Below are positions 24,571 to 35,624 of a stretch of 64,000 nucleotides of DNA, one piece after another. A program made the position numbers and the translations under genes. The notes beneath the pieces were generated by a model that worked only from the letters and a program-made list of their open reading frames with translations, searched no databases and was not told where the DNA came from. Numbering within the stretch: position 1 is the stretch's first letter; every line of letters begins with the position of its first letter. The stretch comes from Dictyophora rubrovolvata (lineage: Eukaryota; Basidiomycota; Agaricomycetes; Phallales; Phallaceae): positions 62,001-126,000 of the forward strand of contig CP114123.1 of assembly GCA_029959195.1 (NCBI GenBank). The letters are read 5' to 3'.

Positions 24571-25517
24571 TTCTACCCTATTTTTTCTCGAAAATTAATG
24601 TATATGTCGTATAGCTTCATAATGACCTTAATGTATCATTCATAAATTAATACTATCAAGTACTTCTTGTATCTCTTTATATGTATCGTTTATTATAGTT
24701 CAATATCACAACAGTACCGAAATTTTTTAAGGTTCACCTTATCGTCCAATAGAAAACACGTCGAGAACAGTTTAGCGATGAACTAAACTGCAAGCAGATG
24801 TCAGTTTCCCGCAATGCTATCTACGTTTGAATAGATGTCATGTACTTTTGTGAGAATGTTTTCCAGACACAAGACCGATATTAGCAATGGAGGTTAATAT
24901 GGAGTAACATGATTAGTTCAGATAAACGAATTCTGACTGTACGGAACTTTAATGAAGTGGAGTGGATGGCTAGTCTATTTTGGCAATGATAGACAAAATG
25001 TTGATGTCCTAAAAGGCAAGAACAAGGTATTAGAGATCTCACCTACTCAGTTAAATTGTTCATATATCGCCACACGAAACTGTTCGACACCTCAGTTCTG
25101 ATGCCATGGGATGGGCGCTGAAAGCAGTGTTCATAGACATAATTAGTTCTGAGACAACGAACTGTGGCTTTAAGCTTTATAGATTATATTCGCCTTTTAT
25201 AAGGGGATGAAAACTACGTCATTCGTGCACTAAGTTCTGCGCATAAATACTACGGAGATGCAGGACGACACGAACGGAAAGGATGTTATGTAAAACACGT
25301 TGTAAGCTGGATCAGACTTCAAGGCTTTGTTCTAACCCAAAAATAGTACCGGAAACTTGCCTGCTGACGACCTCCAAACTGAGATACGGGACAGGTCTCC
25401 AACTCATGAACACGATGTTCGTGAGTGTCAGTACTAGTAAATGGAGTTGATGAGCCCTTTTTTATTTATTTATGGAAGGGAACGGCGTACACGCTGCATG
25501 GACGAAATATATCAGAC
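24571..25517. other. Intergenic, AT-rich
   Basis: Convergent 3' flanks of the short DUF3602 gene and a 7TM gene. I see no frame, repeat or RNA gene that can be supported. Confidence 0.4.
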
Positions 25518-26885
25518 CTAAAAAAACGTCATATCAGAGGTAAATATTTTTCCAGGTAAGCTTAGTAAACCAACCATCACGATATAGCAGGTACAATAGA
25601 GGAACATTCTTGCGGTCGGTGTCTTTAACTGTAAGCATGTCACTACAACTAGCAGGTTGGTTATAAGATCAGTACCATACGATAGTATTTGGCTCGAAAT
25701 AAAGTCAAGCCTGCTAGCACTGTATAGGTTGATGCAACTTAAAAGTCCCCTCGGCGGGTTCAGATCTGTAATTGGTAGTCTCTTACCAATTTCAAAAGCT
25801 AGCTCAAAGATCATACAACCGAATAATGATGCATTATTCATTTTGATTATGAAGCATGTTTTCCATGGAACAATCTCGATGACTTGGAAAACGTAAAAGA
25901 ATCAGAAACGTCTTGCTTTTGTAACATGAAACCTCAGGCGTACTCTCAATGTCATGTGTAAGTGAGAGAATACAGCCACCAATAGATATCAGAGTACCCT
26001 GTCGTTGTTATTTTCATCGTTGTAACGTCCGCGTCTAAAATGAGTTTCGGTGAGGTCTGGACATACCAGGTAGAAGATAGCGAGTCCTCGCTGAACTCTT
26101 GGAAAAGCTTCCCACATGGCATACGCTCGGAAACAAAAAATGACTATAAATAATTAAGATTATGAACCAGCTCAGGATATGCAAACTGCAAACTGACGCT
26201 CAGATAAACCATACGTGAGGAAAAAAGTCCCTGAATCTAAAGTTGAAAACACCCCAGCACGTAATGAATAGTAAGTAGCCCTTACAAGCTGAGATAGCGT
26301 ATAGTTTCTTGCACCACTTAAAAACATGGATGAGAAAATCTGCGCTTTAGGAAGAATACAAAACCGCACTTCGATGCCTTGATGATGAGTAGTTATTGCT
26401 GCACACGAGAGGAAGCTTTAGTATATTTACGGACGGAAGCCCAGACAGAACAGACTCTTACTGAGAATATTCACAGCCACTGTAAAAGCCCCATATCGGT
26501 TGATTAACGAAATGGCTTTCAAAAACGACCAAGGTGCTTTCCAGAGCAACTCAACCTGCGGAACCTTTTGTAAATTTAATTGACTACAGCGGAAAGAAAA
26601 AGCCGCACCTCTTGATCCACCGTAAGTGCAAAATCGTATATCTTGAAGAGATCGCCCAGTTGGAATGTTCATAAAACAGTGATAAAAAGGACACACGAGA
26701 ATTGTCATGCTAATTCCTATGATAGTGTAAACACGTCCAAGTGTAAGTATGTAATCTGCGTTAGCCCAAAAGTAGTTCGTTGACCTAGCGAATACTGCAA
26801 AACAAGTTAAGAAAGGCTGAAAGCCGAAAAGGGAAGTTTTGCTCACGCCGTTATACACCGTTTCTTTAGCGTCTTCTATACGCAT
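25518..26885 (-). CDS. Fungal 7TM protein, DUF6533-like, exon map incomplete
   Basis: The start MRIEDAKETVYNG (26885) leads to FARSTNYFWANADYILTLGR, then an intron of about 180 bases and VELLWKAPWSFLKAISLINR with YGAFTVAVNIL, a strong DUF6533 signature. Later pieces are IEVRFCILPKAQIFSSMFL (near 26350), FRAYAMWEAFPRVQRGLAIF (near 26110) and a last exon with FELAFEIGKRL and several hydrophobic spans ending at 25518. I could not join the exons between about 26300 and 25850 with confident phases, so damage there cannot be ruled out. Likely a plasma-membrane sensor-type protein of the same family as the genes at 9.7, 43.8 and 62.0 kb. Confidence 0.55.
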
Positions 26886-27476
26886 GTTGAAAACGACAAC
26901 AGGAAGAGGGGAGGAAGGGGAGGGTGGTTTACTAGGGCAAAAATCAAACGAAAGAAACAAACCGCGTACGGCTCTCGGTAATAGCTTGCAGTCACGTCAA
27001 TTTATGTGGAAGTTCGGTTTGACCCGCCACAGTTATTTACTCGGAGATCAATTTGAACCCTGATTATCCAATTGATTATTGACAGTGTCGCCTAGCCTCG
27101 AATCAACGAATATCAATAGCTCAAGATGAGCGGAGTTTTGAAAAAAGATGATCCGGTGTTGAATTCAAACTGACTCACGACAGATTTTGGTAGGAAGAAA
27201 AAGAAAACAATCCATGAATATTGTTTCAGTATGAAGGCACAGTGCAAAAGTACAGTCGATCCCAGCTCTGATTATAAAGAAGAAAAAGGTATCCAAGACG
27301 GAAGCAATAAGACAAGGCAAATAATAAACAAAAACAAAATAGGACGAATACGTTTGTTTCTGGGGATAAAAGATATTTGATTTCAAGGGACCGGTGCCAA
27401 TAACAGAAGACAACCGAGACGGGACATTAGCAAAAAAAAAAAAGAACGCCAAGGGTATGTATACCCATACTTTACT
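26886..27476. other. Intergenic
   Basis: Upstream of the 7TM gene and downstream of the MARVEL gene, both on the minus strand. It has a purine-rich stretch at 26900-26925. No supported gene. Confidence 0.4.
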
Positions 27477-28630
27477 TCAAACGGCCTGTGGGAATTGGCC
27501 ATCGTTGGAAAATGCACCATTCTGCTCGTTGTAGTATTGGTGAATCTTAGGAAGTCTATATCCCGGGTTGGAGAAGTCCTGCATGTATTGCATCGATGGA
27601 TACTGTGGGCGGAAGGTGGGCTGAGTCTGAGTATGGACATGGTAATTAGCCGCGGGTTCCTGGTATTCCTGACTAGCGCTATTATCTTGGGCCTGTGGGT
27701 TGAATTTTTCCCATTGTAAGAATTCTGATGGGGCACGAGACAGATTCGCCACGGAAGTAGAAGGAATGGTATTGTGAAAACGGGAAATAACGGTCGTCCA
27801 CACGTCTTTTCTGCCTGCCCGGTCTTGAATGAAAGCCCAGCGGAAGATAAAGACGAACATCAGGAGAACTGTTGTGATCAGTGTTCAGGCATCAGATCAT
27901 CAGGATCACGATTAGCTTAAGGACATACATATTACCCATTCCAGCCAAATGAATGCACGAAGGGCTTGTACTTCATTGCACCAGGTTTTGTATGACGCGT
28001 ATAAGGGCTCTACATGACATTCAGGTTAATCTTGATTTCATATAAAGCATGGGAAAAAATGTACCGTGAGGAATAGTCCCGCACAAGCCATTGTTCACGA
28101 ATTGCCATCGGTTGGTAGAAAAAGAGTTGAACGCTAAAGGTGTGCATATCAGAGAGGCGGCGATGTGTGAATATCAGCCAAATATGGGTGCATTACCAAG
28201 CCAGAGCAAAGAAAACAGACCCAACCAACCCAGTTCGAATGGCGGTTTGGCTGTGAAAGCATTTTCGGTTTTCAGTTCCAAAAATCCTCTGGAAGGTTAG
28301 AGTTTAGTAGTGTATGATACTGTGTAAGATGAAATGACACTTGCAGGATGAAGAGAAATATCATTGTTGATAAGGACAATGCGAAGGGTATAATGTCAGC
28401 ATGATCTATACGGCAGTTTAATAAGACTGAAAGACTACGTCCAGAAGTAATTACGCACAATAGAAATTTTGGAAATGATTGATATGTCCGGATAGACCCA
28501 AGACAATCGTGTTAATCAACATTAATACAGCTTTTATATCGATACTTCAGCCGTTTTTAATAGATAAGAAAAAACAAGCAGCCTTACCGTATGCCTGAAA
28601 TCTGCTTTTTCCTATTGTTGACAACATCAT
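27477..28630 (-). CDS. MARVEL-domain membrane protein
   Basis: Seven exons, 28630-28588, 28530-28459, 28405-28345, 28288-28197, 28133-28065, 28009-27929 and 27868-27477, give 269 residues with consistent phases. Four membrane spans are visible: YAVLMLINTIVLGLSGHI, ADIIPFALSLSTMIFLFILL, ELGWLGLFSLLWLAFNSF and AFIWLEWVIFLLMFVFIFRW. The third loop has CG...W(C)NEVQALRAF, as in fungal MARVEL proteins, which organise membrane domains. The tail of about 110 residues is soluble and rich in Gln, Pro and Tyr. The third intron starts with GC (GCAAGT, 28344), a clear GC-AG intron. Exact partner or role unknown. Confidence 0.8.
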
Positions 28631-29309
28631 TGTTTTATACAAAGAAAAGGAATGTGACTCTTTGAAAGATAGTGCAAATTTCTAATTTGACAGCGGTCGT
28701 CGTGGGGGGAATGTTGTGAAAAGAAAGGTAGCGCTTTGGCGCCTAACGTAGAGTGTGACTTTTCGGATCCATGACAACCCTTATTTCCCGGCGCTTAGCG
28801 TTATTGCTCTTTGATTCAAAAATAGACTGCCAACCGAGATTTTCTCTCATCTGAAGTTGTATTTTTCCATGGAAAATGTTGATGCGTTCTTCCTGTTTTT
28901 TATCATTCTTTCCTGTGCTATCGTTGTACATAAACACCAAACTATTCGTCGGTGCCAAGACTAGCCAATTATGTACTAGCGGGAATGGATGCCCGAGTAG
29001 TTACTAGTCCAGAATGAGCTCCAGCGGAATTTCGCGATACGACCGTGGCTTGGAGTGGTTTACATGTTCAAGATATTTATTTACGTACATCATTTCGCCA
29101 GCGTTATAGAATACAAACAAAACCAAATGAGACCAGCTATACAAAGAGTGTGAAAAGAAAATATATAATCTAACATCATCCAATCATCCAATGGTACTTT
29201 CGGAAAAAAGACCGAATAGTTTAGAACAAGAGAATTTTCGGAATCAATAAAAAAGAGCACTCACAAAACAACAATGAGTACAGATAATGGAAAGAATGTT
29301 CCGCATTTT
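28631..29309. other. Intergenic
   Basis: Between the GPCR 3' end and the MARVEL gene start, same strand. A 71-codon frame at 28743-28958 on the minus strand shows no domain or splice support. Confidence 0.4.
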
Positions 29310-31113
29310 TTACAGCAAAGAAATTTCCGTCATCTCAGGCGGTGCCGAGTCTGAGGTGTAAAAACTTCTAATAGTGGGATTGCTATGTCGTTTTTCCGAC
29401 TCTGACATTCGTTCTAAGCCCTTTTCAAGATCTGCATCGGGCTTTTCCGAGCTTGAGTTTACGCGAACGAGGTACGGTGTTATTCCGTACGTTGTGGCAG
29501 ATAAAGACCGCCGCGGCACTGACAAGTCCACCAAAGAGGCTTGTCGAATGCGGTGATACATAGCGAAAAAAATGACGGCGTTAAAGAACCCTGTGGATGC
29601 AGGTACATATTAGTGTTATGTAGACCTTTGAGGAAAATGTAGATTGAATCATCTAACCATTTAGGTTGAAAAAGAAATCCGCTGTGATGGTTAGCCAGAG
29701 CGGAACGAATCCCATTTTAAATTCTGTAAATCTCGCCGCGGCTATCGGAACGACAATTAAAGCAAAGACGAGCTAGAAGGAAGGGAAGAAAAATTTGCTC
29801 TTTGTTGGCTTGCGTTGAAGAAACGAATTACTAACGGGAAAACTTTGATAGAAAAAAAAAATTTAACATCACGCCAACAGAGACTTATGAATTGAGTTTT
29901 ACATACGCAATAAGCTGACGGGCTATTTTGAACATTGCCCCGTCGACTTCGTCCCTCGCAACTTTTAACATCCATCTTTCCGTTTTGGGGATGAAACGAA
30001 ACCTGATTTTCCAGCCTTGGCCGCTGATATTTCCTCGTAATCGGAGGTATACAAGGATGTAAATTACGACACATATCGTGGCGGAAACGAACATCTTTAT
30101 ATTATGGATCTTAGAGCTTTGGAGAAGGTTTTATTGGAGGCAAGTACGTACAAAGATGTATTCAAGGAAAATCCGAGCCAGAGGGTATTCAGATGTGATC
30201 CAGCACCTGTTGAATATTTCGATGCGTTCGTTTGTATAGAAAAATGAGAGAAACCGATATCACGAACCAAAAACCCGATATTCCGAAATATGGTATGTCA
30301 GAGGATGAATGGTTCTGTAAAATCATGGGGCCGTATAAGTCGATGCCGCAGATTAGTAACCATGTTCCTAGCACGGTTACGACTAGTGTCCAGTGTCGCT
30401 GTTTTGATCGGAGAAAAAGGACATGAAAGATGTGTCCGGCGATTATCTGGATGTTGAGAGGAAAGAGCGATTAACGAAAGAGAGAGTTTTGTTCCACCTT
30501 TGATGAGACTTACCAAAGACCTGAAAAAAAATCGAAGTTTAGCATTATGAGTATGGGTCTACGTCTGCTATTAATGAGACTGTTACCATAATGAAGTCCC
30601 GACATTTCCAATATTCTTTGCCACACCTGCGCGTGCATGTAAGTAATACATAGGAGTGCGAAATGGACACACACACACACACCTTGAGCGACACACACGT
30701 CATTGAATACAACACCCCCTAGTCGTAACCATCGTACATTTAAGATTGAACCTACTGCTTGGATGATGTTCGAAATGAATAATGATAAAAAGTAAGGCGT
30801 GAGATGGGTTTGGAGAAATAGTCCTCGCATTTTGCGTGACGTGCGGGCAATTTTTATCTAAAATGAGACAAGTTGTTATGGCGAGATAATTTTTGTAAAA
30901 AAAAAAATGACCGTACAACGACAAAGACGGCCAGTAACAGAACTGAAAGCGCGGATAACGCTCCTGCCCCAACCAATGCCTTAATTACATTCCTCATTTA
31001 GGAGGATTGCATTTATCGAAATGAACGGAGCTTACGCCGACACCTATCATCTCTGATCGAGAATACTGAACGGGAACCTCCGCCAAAAAGAGCTCTGGGT
31101 CAACCATCTCCAT
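29310..31113 (-). CDS. G-protein-coupled-receptor-like 7TM protein (Git3/cAMP-receptor type)
   Basis: About ten exons from ATG 31113 to TAA 29310 give roughly 395 residues. In order: VGAGALSALSVLLLAVFVV (TM1); QTHLTPYFLSLFISNIIQAVG (TM2); AQGVAKNIGNVGTSLWSL; HWTLVVTVLGTWLLICG; GISGFWCWITSEYP (the WCWI motif of this receptor class); a membrane span IFLEYIFMFVSATICVVIY; then ARDEVDGAMFKIARQLIAYL, PIAAARFTEF and FFFNLNGFFNAVIFF (last spans). The C-terminal 90 residues are Ser-rich and charged, suited to phosphorylation. Such receptors sense carbon source or other small molecules and couple to heterotrimeric G proteins; the ligand is unknown. One intron begins with a (GT)n run at 30663-30682. Model looks intact. 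Confidence 0.8.
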
Positions 31114-31751
31114 AATTGAAAACCCGACTAAACCAGTAGTCCGGATGAAAGAAAGGCGAAAATGGATTAAAAGGGAAGGGGAATGGGAAGGGAGAATGGA
31201 CCAGCCCTCGTTCGTCACCGCAGGAGGAAAGGAGGGTGCTGAAAAACTCACGGTGTCAAAGGTTCGGCGTATGATGGCCAGGCGCTATCTCACACGCCGC
31301 CAAGCGTCAGTTTTTTTTTTATCTTTAGGCATCAATTGATTTGGTTATTGATTTGGTTATTGATTTGGTTACTTGAATCATCGAACGTCTCCTTGATACA
31401 TTTTGAGAGATTTTTTCTTTTCATTTCTCCCTTTGAGTTGATAAAAAGTTACTAATCATTTGAGTTATTAGACAACTTGGCTATGCTAATACCTTCAAAC
31501 GCAAGGACGTACGCTGGTGCATATCATCAACTGAGACACCATGCATCACGGCTTATCGATTATCTGAAAGCGTTGGCTCGACGACACGATCAAATTTCTT
31601 TCTATTTTTATGGAAGCGCCCTCGCGATTTCCATCACAGCGCTATAATAAAACCTTACAATGCGCTGAACGGATTTCGTATCATGTTATACAAAAGTAAC
31701 ACATATAAAGGTATACATTGCCGTATACGCATTACAAAACAAGTATCAAAA
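31114..31751. other. Intergenic
   Basis: A short direct repeat of attgatttggtt occurs three times at about 31335-31371. Otherwise AT-rich spacer upstream of the GPCR. Confidence 0.45.
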
Positions 31752-32522
31752 TCAAACTGAAAAGAGTTTGACAGTACCTTTATATTCTTTGTCAAAAGCT
31801 GTAAAGTTGAACGACATGATAGCCTCATTCGCGACTTTTTGAATGCCAAGCTGTCCGACGAGAGATGTGCCATACCCCAATTTCGCAGTCAAGCCTTCGA
31901 CGAGCGAACCAGATACGGTGCCAATCTTTATTTTTGAAACAAACGGGGCAACGAGATATATATCAACTATGACACCTTTTGTATGATGATCATATGAGAT
32001 GTCGAGCTGAGCGTGGTGTTGCGGTCAGGTTTCAAGCTTGGGTGCGGAAAACAAAGGCAGGCGGCATACCTCTAGCGGACCGATAACATACTTGAACAAT
32101 TGGATCCTCCCATCAAAGCCTTTTTCAACGCCATAGACGTAGTCTACGCCTTTCACATCATCGCCTTGCTTGTGTGGTAGAACGGGTATCTTTTTGACTC
32201 TGTCCCCCAATGCTTGCAGTTGTGCTGCGCGGGTGTCAGTTAGTAAGGGCTAAAAATGACAAGATCTATTCACAGACCTTGAAAACCTGTAACAGCGTTG
32301 GTTTAGATGACATACAAAGATCGTAAGGTTGAAGAGAACATACTTCCGTGAGAAGACTGGTGGGTTATGTTAGGGGGTGGAACTACTAACTGAGCGCTTT
32401 GAGGGGCTGGAGAAGTTTTAGACTGCTGCACATTCTATAATGAACAGCGAGTCAAGAAAAGCTGAGTTTTAAAGGTAAACCGTAAAATATCGTACTGCGG
32501 TTGCACCGTCCAAATTGGTCAT
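31752..32522 (-). CDS. Small conserved-looking protein, unknown function
   Basis: Exons 32522-32496, 32434-32344, (optional 9-base exon 32286-32278), 32224-32070 and 32006-31752 give 175 or 178 residues; skipping or keeping the tiny exon preserves the frame. After a Pro/Gln-rich start comes LQALGDRVKKIPVLPHKQGD, then GVDYVYGVEKGF and a beta-rich part with YDHHTKGVIVDIYLVAPF and KIKIGTVSGSL. No signal peptide or membrane span. I do not recognise the fold. It could be a lipocalin-like or beta-sandwich protein, but that is only an impression from alternating hydrophobics. Confidence 0.65.
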
Positions 32523-32979
32523 TGCAGCATCCTCCAGTTCATCTGGCCTATTCTACAAAGTTATACTGGAGCGGGAGAAACATGTCGACAGGTTGTTACC
32601 TTGCAGCAGCAAAAGGTTGACGAGAGACAAGATCCCATGAAAAACAACGAGATTTCAACTCCGACGGCAAATTCGGCACAATTTTCACATGTGAACGCAT
32701 GTGAGTTTTGTCGCGTCGTCTGAATGACAGGCTATAAGCCGAGATGCAATCATTGAAAACCGGCTTGCAGTTTTTAAACGAGATCTCACCACATATACGT
32801 ACATGTAAAACCCTTTAACCGAATTGCCAAGCATTGTTTCGGAATTGGACGAGCTTGAAACGCTTAGCCGTCAGCCAGTGCGTATTCTAATTTTGAATTA
32901 CTATATATGTAGTAGGGAAATCAGTCATAGGGAGTCGGAAACGTATTTAACCGGTTTAGCCCATAAATATGAGACTTTT
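32523..32979. other. Divergent intergenic region
   Basis: Between the minus-strand small protein and the plus-strand CoA ligase, so both promoters probably lie here. The ligase frame stays open upstream to 32824 without an earlier ATG. Confidence 0.4.
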
Positions 32980-35477
32980 ATGCTTTCAACGCTGCCAGCA
33001 CCCACGACACCACAAATGCATCTTCGATCTCTCTACCCCGAACTTCCTCCAATTCCGTCAACTAACCATCACAATGTGCTTTATCGGTCTCCAAGAGCTC
33101 AAGCCATACCTGATCATGTCTTGTGTATCTGCGGTGTAACGGGCAAAAAACGAACTAGAGATGAATTTCTGGAGAGAGTCTATAATGCAGCAACCATCCT
33201 AGGTGCTGATCAGGAACGGGGAGGTGTAGGAATACAACCGAACGGCATCATTGGAATCTTCAGCGAAAATTGTTTGGTAAGTTTTTAGTTTTGCACCTGT
33301 TTGGTCTCTGATGGCAGTTTAGGAATATTTAACAATCATTCATACGTCCCTTGTCTTAGCCACCCCCTTCGTTTCATTCCCAGCCTACGCGTCTCCACCA
33401 GAACTACGACACTATATCCAAATATCCCGACCTACACATGTGTTTGTCCACGCCTCGCAACTAGATACATTCCTCAAAGTCGCAAGAGATCTAGGCTTTC
33501 CTGAAGCAAATATCTTCATACTAGAAGGAAATACATCCAACTCGAAATTCAAATCTCTTGATACGTTGATAAACGCTACGATTTCCCTAGGACTCCCACG
33601 GCGACCCGTCAGAGATGCAGAGAAAGATACGTTAGCATACTTGATGTTTTCTAGTGGGACTACTGGATTGCCAAAAGGTGCAGTTCGGCAATGAGCTCCA
33701 AAGAACCCTCCCGCCTACTAATTATAGTATGATTTCCTATTACTTAGCGGTCATGATATCTCACGGCAATTTAACCGCAAGCTTCTTTCAATATGCAATG
33801 CAGCTGTCGGAAATGGCAAAAGTATTAGTAGGCTAAATTTTTTCTTTTTTTTGGATGTTTAATGGTTGTCCTGATTATATCAACCAAGCCTCCCACCTAT
33901 ACAAGTGACATATCCACTATGTTGGGATTTTTACCGTTGTCTCATAGCTATGGACTACACGTGCTTTGCTTACGGTAAATCCTGCATCTAAAACCATTTT
34001 GGTACGCCTCAGCCGAACTAACCATTCTTAACTGTCAGACTCCCACTGCGCGCGAACGCCGTCGTCATTCTTCCAAAATGGGACGTAGACTTAGTTTTGA
34101 ACGTTATTCCCAAGTATGTCTATCTGCCTTCAAACTAAGATTCAATTCTGTAAAAGCCGTTCCTGTCCTGTCAATGGTCTTATTATATATTCAGGTACAA
34201 AATCACAACCTTACCCCTCCTCCCGTCCGTCATGCACACATTATTGAACTCTCCCAAACTTCACAAGGCAGATTTGAGCTCCGTCGTGTCATTTGGATCT
34301 GGAGCAGCCCACATGCCTTCAGCATTAGTGAGGCGTATGCAAGCCAGTCTTCCCAAAAGTCTTGCTGGTGAAGGTAATGTCCGGTAAACTCATCTGGAAA
34401 GTGAATAGATAATTAACGCTCTATTTAGGATTCGGGATGACCGAAGTAGTAAGTCCGTATAACGTTCTAGTGTTGCTTTAGTTATTAATATTAATTAGAC
34501 CCTTTCCATACTCCACCGACCTATTCCCGGGATTCTCAACGGCCGAGACTTTGATCCTACGTCCACAGGTCAGAATCGGGGAATTAATATTCGTCTTCAC
34601 AACCAATTGATTCTTCAAACACAGGTATATTGGCTGCAGGTCTTGAAGTTATGATTCTTCGACCAGATGAGACACATTGTTTACCCAATGAACCTGGGGA
34701 ATTATACGTCAAAGGTCCCACCGTTACACTAGGTACGTATTTTTTCCTGTTTCCATGCTTTATAATTGACTCACAAATGTGCTAGGGTACTGGGAAAACC
34801 CTGAATCAACGAAGAAAACATTTTTACAAGGAGGCTGGGTAAGAACCGGCGATCGTCTTCGCGCAAATACAAAAGGCACCTTTTGGTTTGAAGACCGCGT
34901 AAAGGTGCGAAAGATACTCTTCACTGCCTATCCCCAGCCCTTTTTTCTCATTAGCAGTACCACTAGGACACGCTCAAGATATCTGGCCTACAAGTCGCAC
35001 CTTCCGAAGTTGAAAACACCATTTTAGCCGAGCCATCAGGGATAGTGGCGGATGTGGCAGCGGTGGGCGTGAGTCTTCCAACCGCGCGAACGTCAGACGA
35101 CAAAGCTCTTCGGGCATGGATCGTTCTCACCCCTAAGGGTCAGTCACTTGGTAAAGATAAGGCAAGAGAGCTTGTCGATGCATGGACACGTAAGAATTTG
35201 AGTCGGCATAAGTGGTTGAGAGGAGGGATCGAGTTTATTAAGGAGGTGGGTAACAAAGCTTCATTCCTTCTTTTTGGCTGGGAAAAAAGTCTGACTTTGT
35301 TTGACAGATACCAAAGAACCCAACTGGTATGTTGCAGTACTAGAGTTTCTCTTTCGTATAGATCAACTTACACGCGTTGTAATGATCCTAGGTAAAGTAT
35401 TGCGTCGCGTCCTCCAGGAGCAGTACGAAAGTCAGAATCAACGACAGCAGCAAACTGTTCATCAAGCTAAATTATAA
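32980..35477 (+). CDS. Acyl/4-coumarate-CoA ligase-like AMP-binding enzyme, peroxisomal signal
   Basis: Thirteen exons (32980-33276, 33323-33677, 33748-33821, 33889-33974, 34039-34113, 34195-34373, 34429-34448, 34499-34568, 34625-34732, 34786-34904, 34979-35245, 35308-35326, 35392-35477) give 584 residues, all phases consistent. AMP-binding marks: SSGTTGLPK (about 210-218), LPLSHSYGL, SFGSGAAHMP, GEGFGMTE, GELYVKGPTVTLGYWENPE, WVRTGDRL and IPKNPTGKVLRR with the catalytic Lys558. The enzyme should activate a carboxylic acid with ATP and join it to coenzyme A. The last residues are AKL, a type-1 peroxisome signal. A convergent FAD monooxygenase begins 147 bp downstream. The substrate cannot be read from sequence. 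Start could be the in-frame Met 12 codons later. Confidence 0.87.
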
Positions 35478-35624
35478 TATTAGCATATTTCACGATGTTT
35501 TTATTAGGTACTATTATTGAAGGCTTTTGTTTTCACTGGCAGTCTGAACTTGCGCGGCAATTCTTGTTGTATATAAAGTATTTAATCGAGATTTAAAACA
35601 AATCAGATCATGAAATTCAACTGG

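Noticed and set aside
28743-28958. 71-codon minus-strand frame between MARVEL and GPCR genes
   Set aside because: No domain, no signal peptide and no splice partner.
30662-30682. (AC)n run as a possible regulatory repeat
   Set aside because: It is the 5' part of a GPCR intron whose donor is the GT of the repeat on the minus strand; an ordinary microsatellite.
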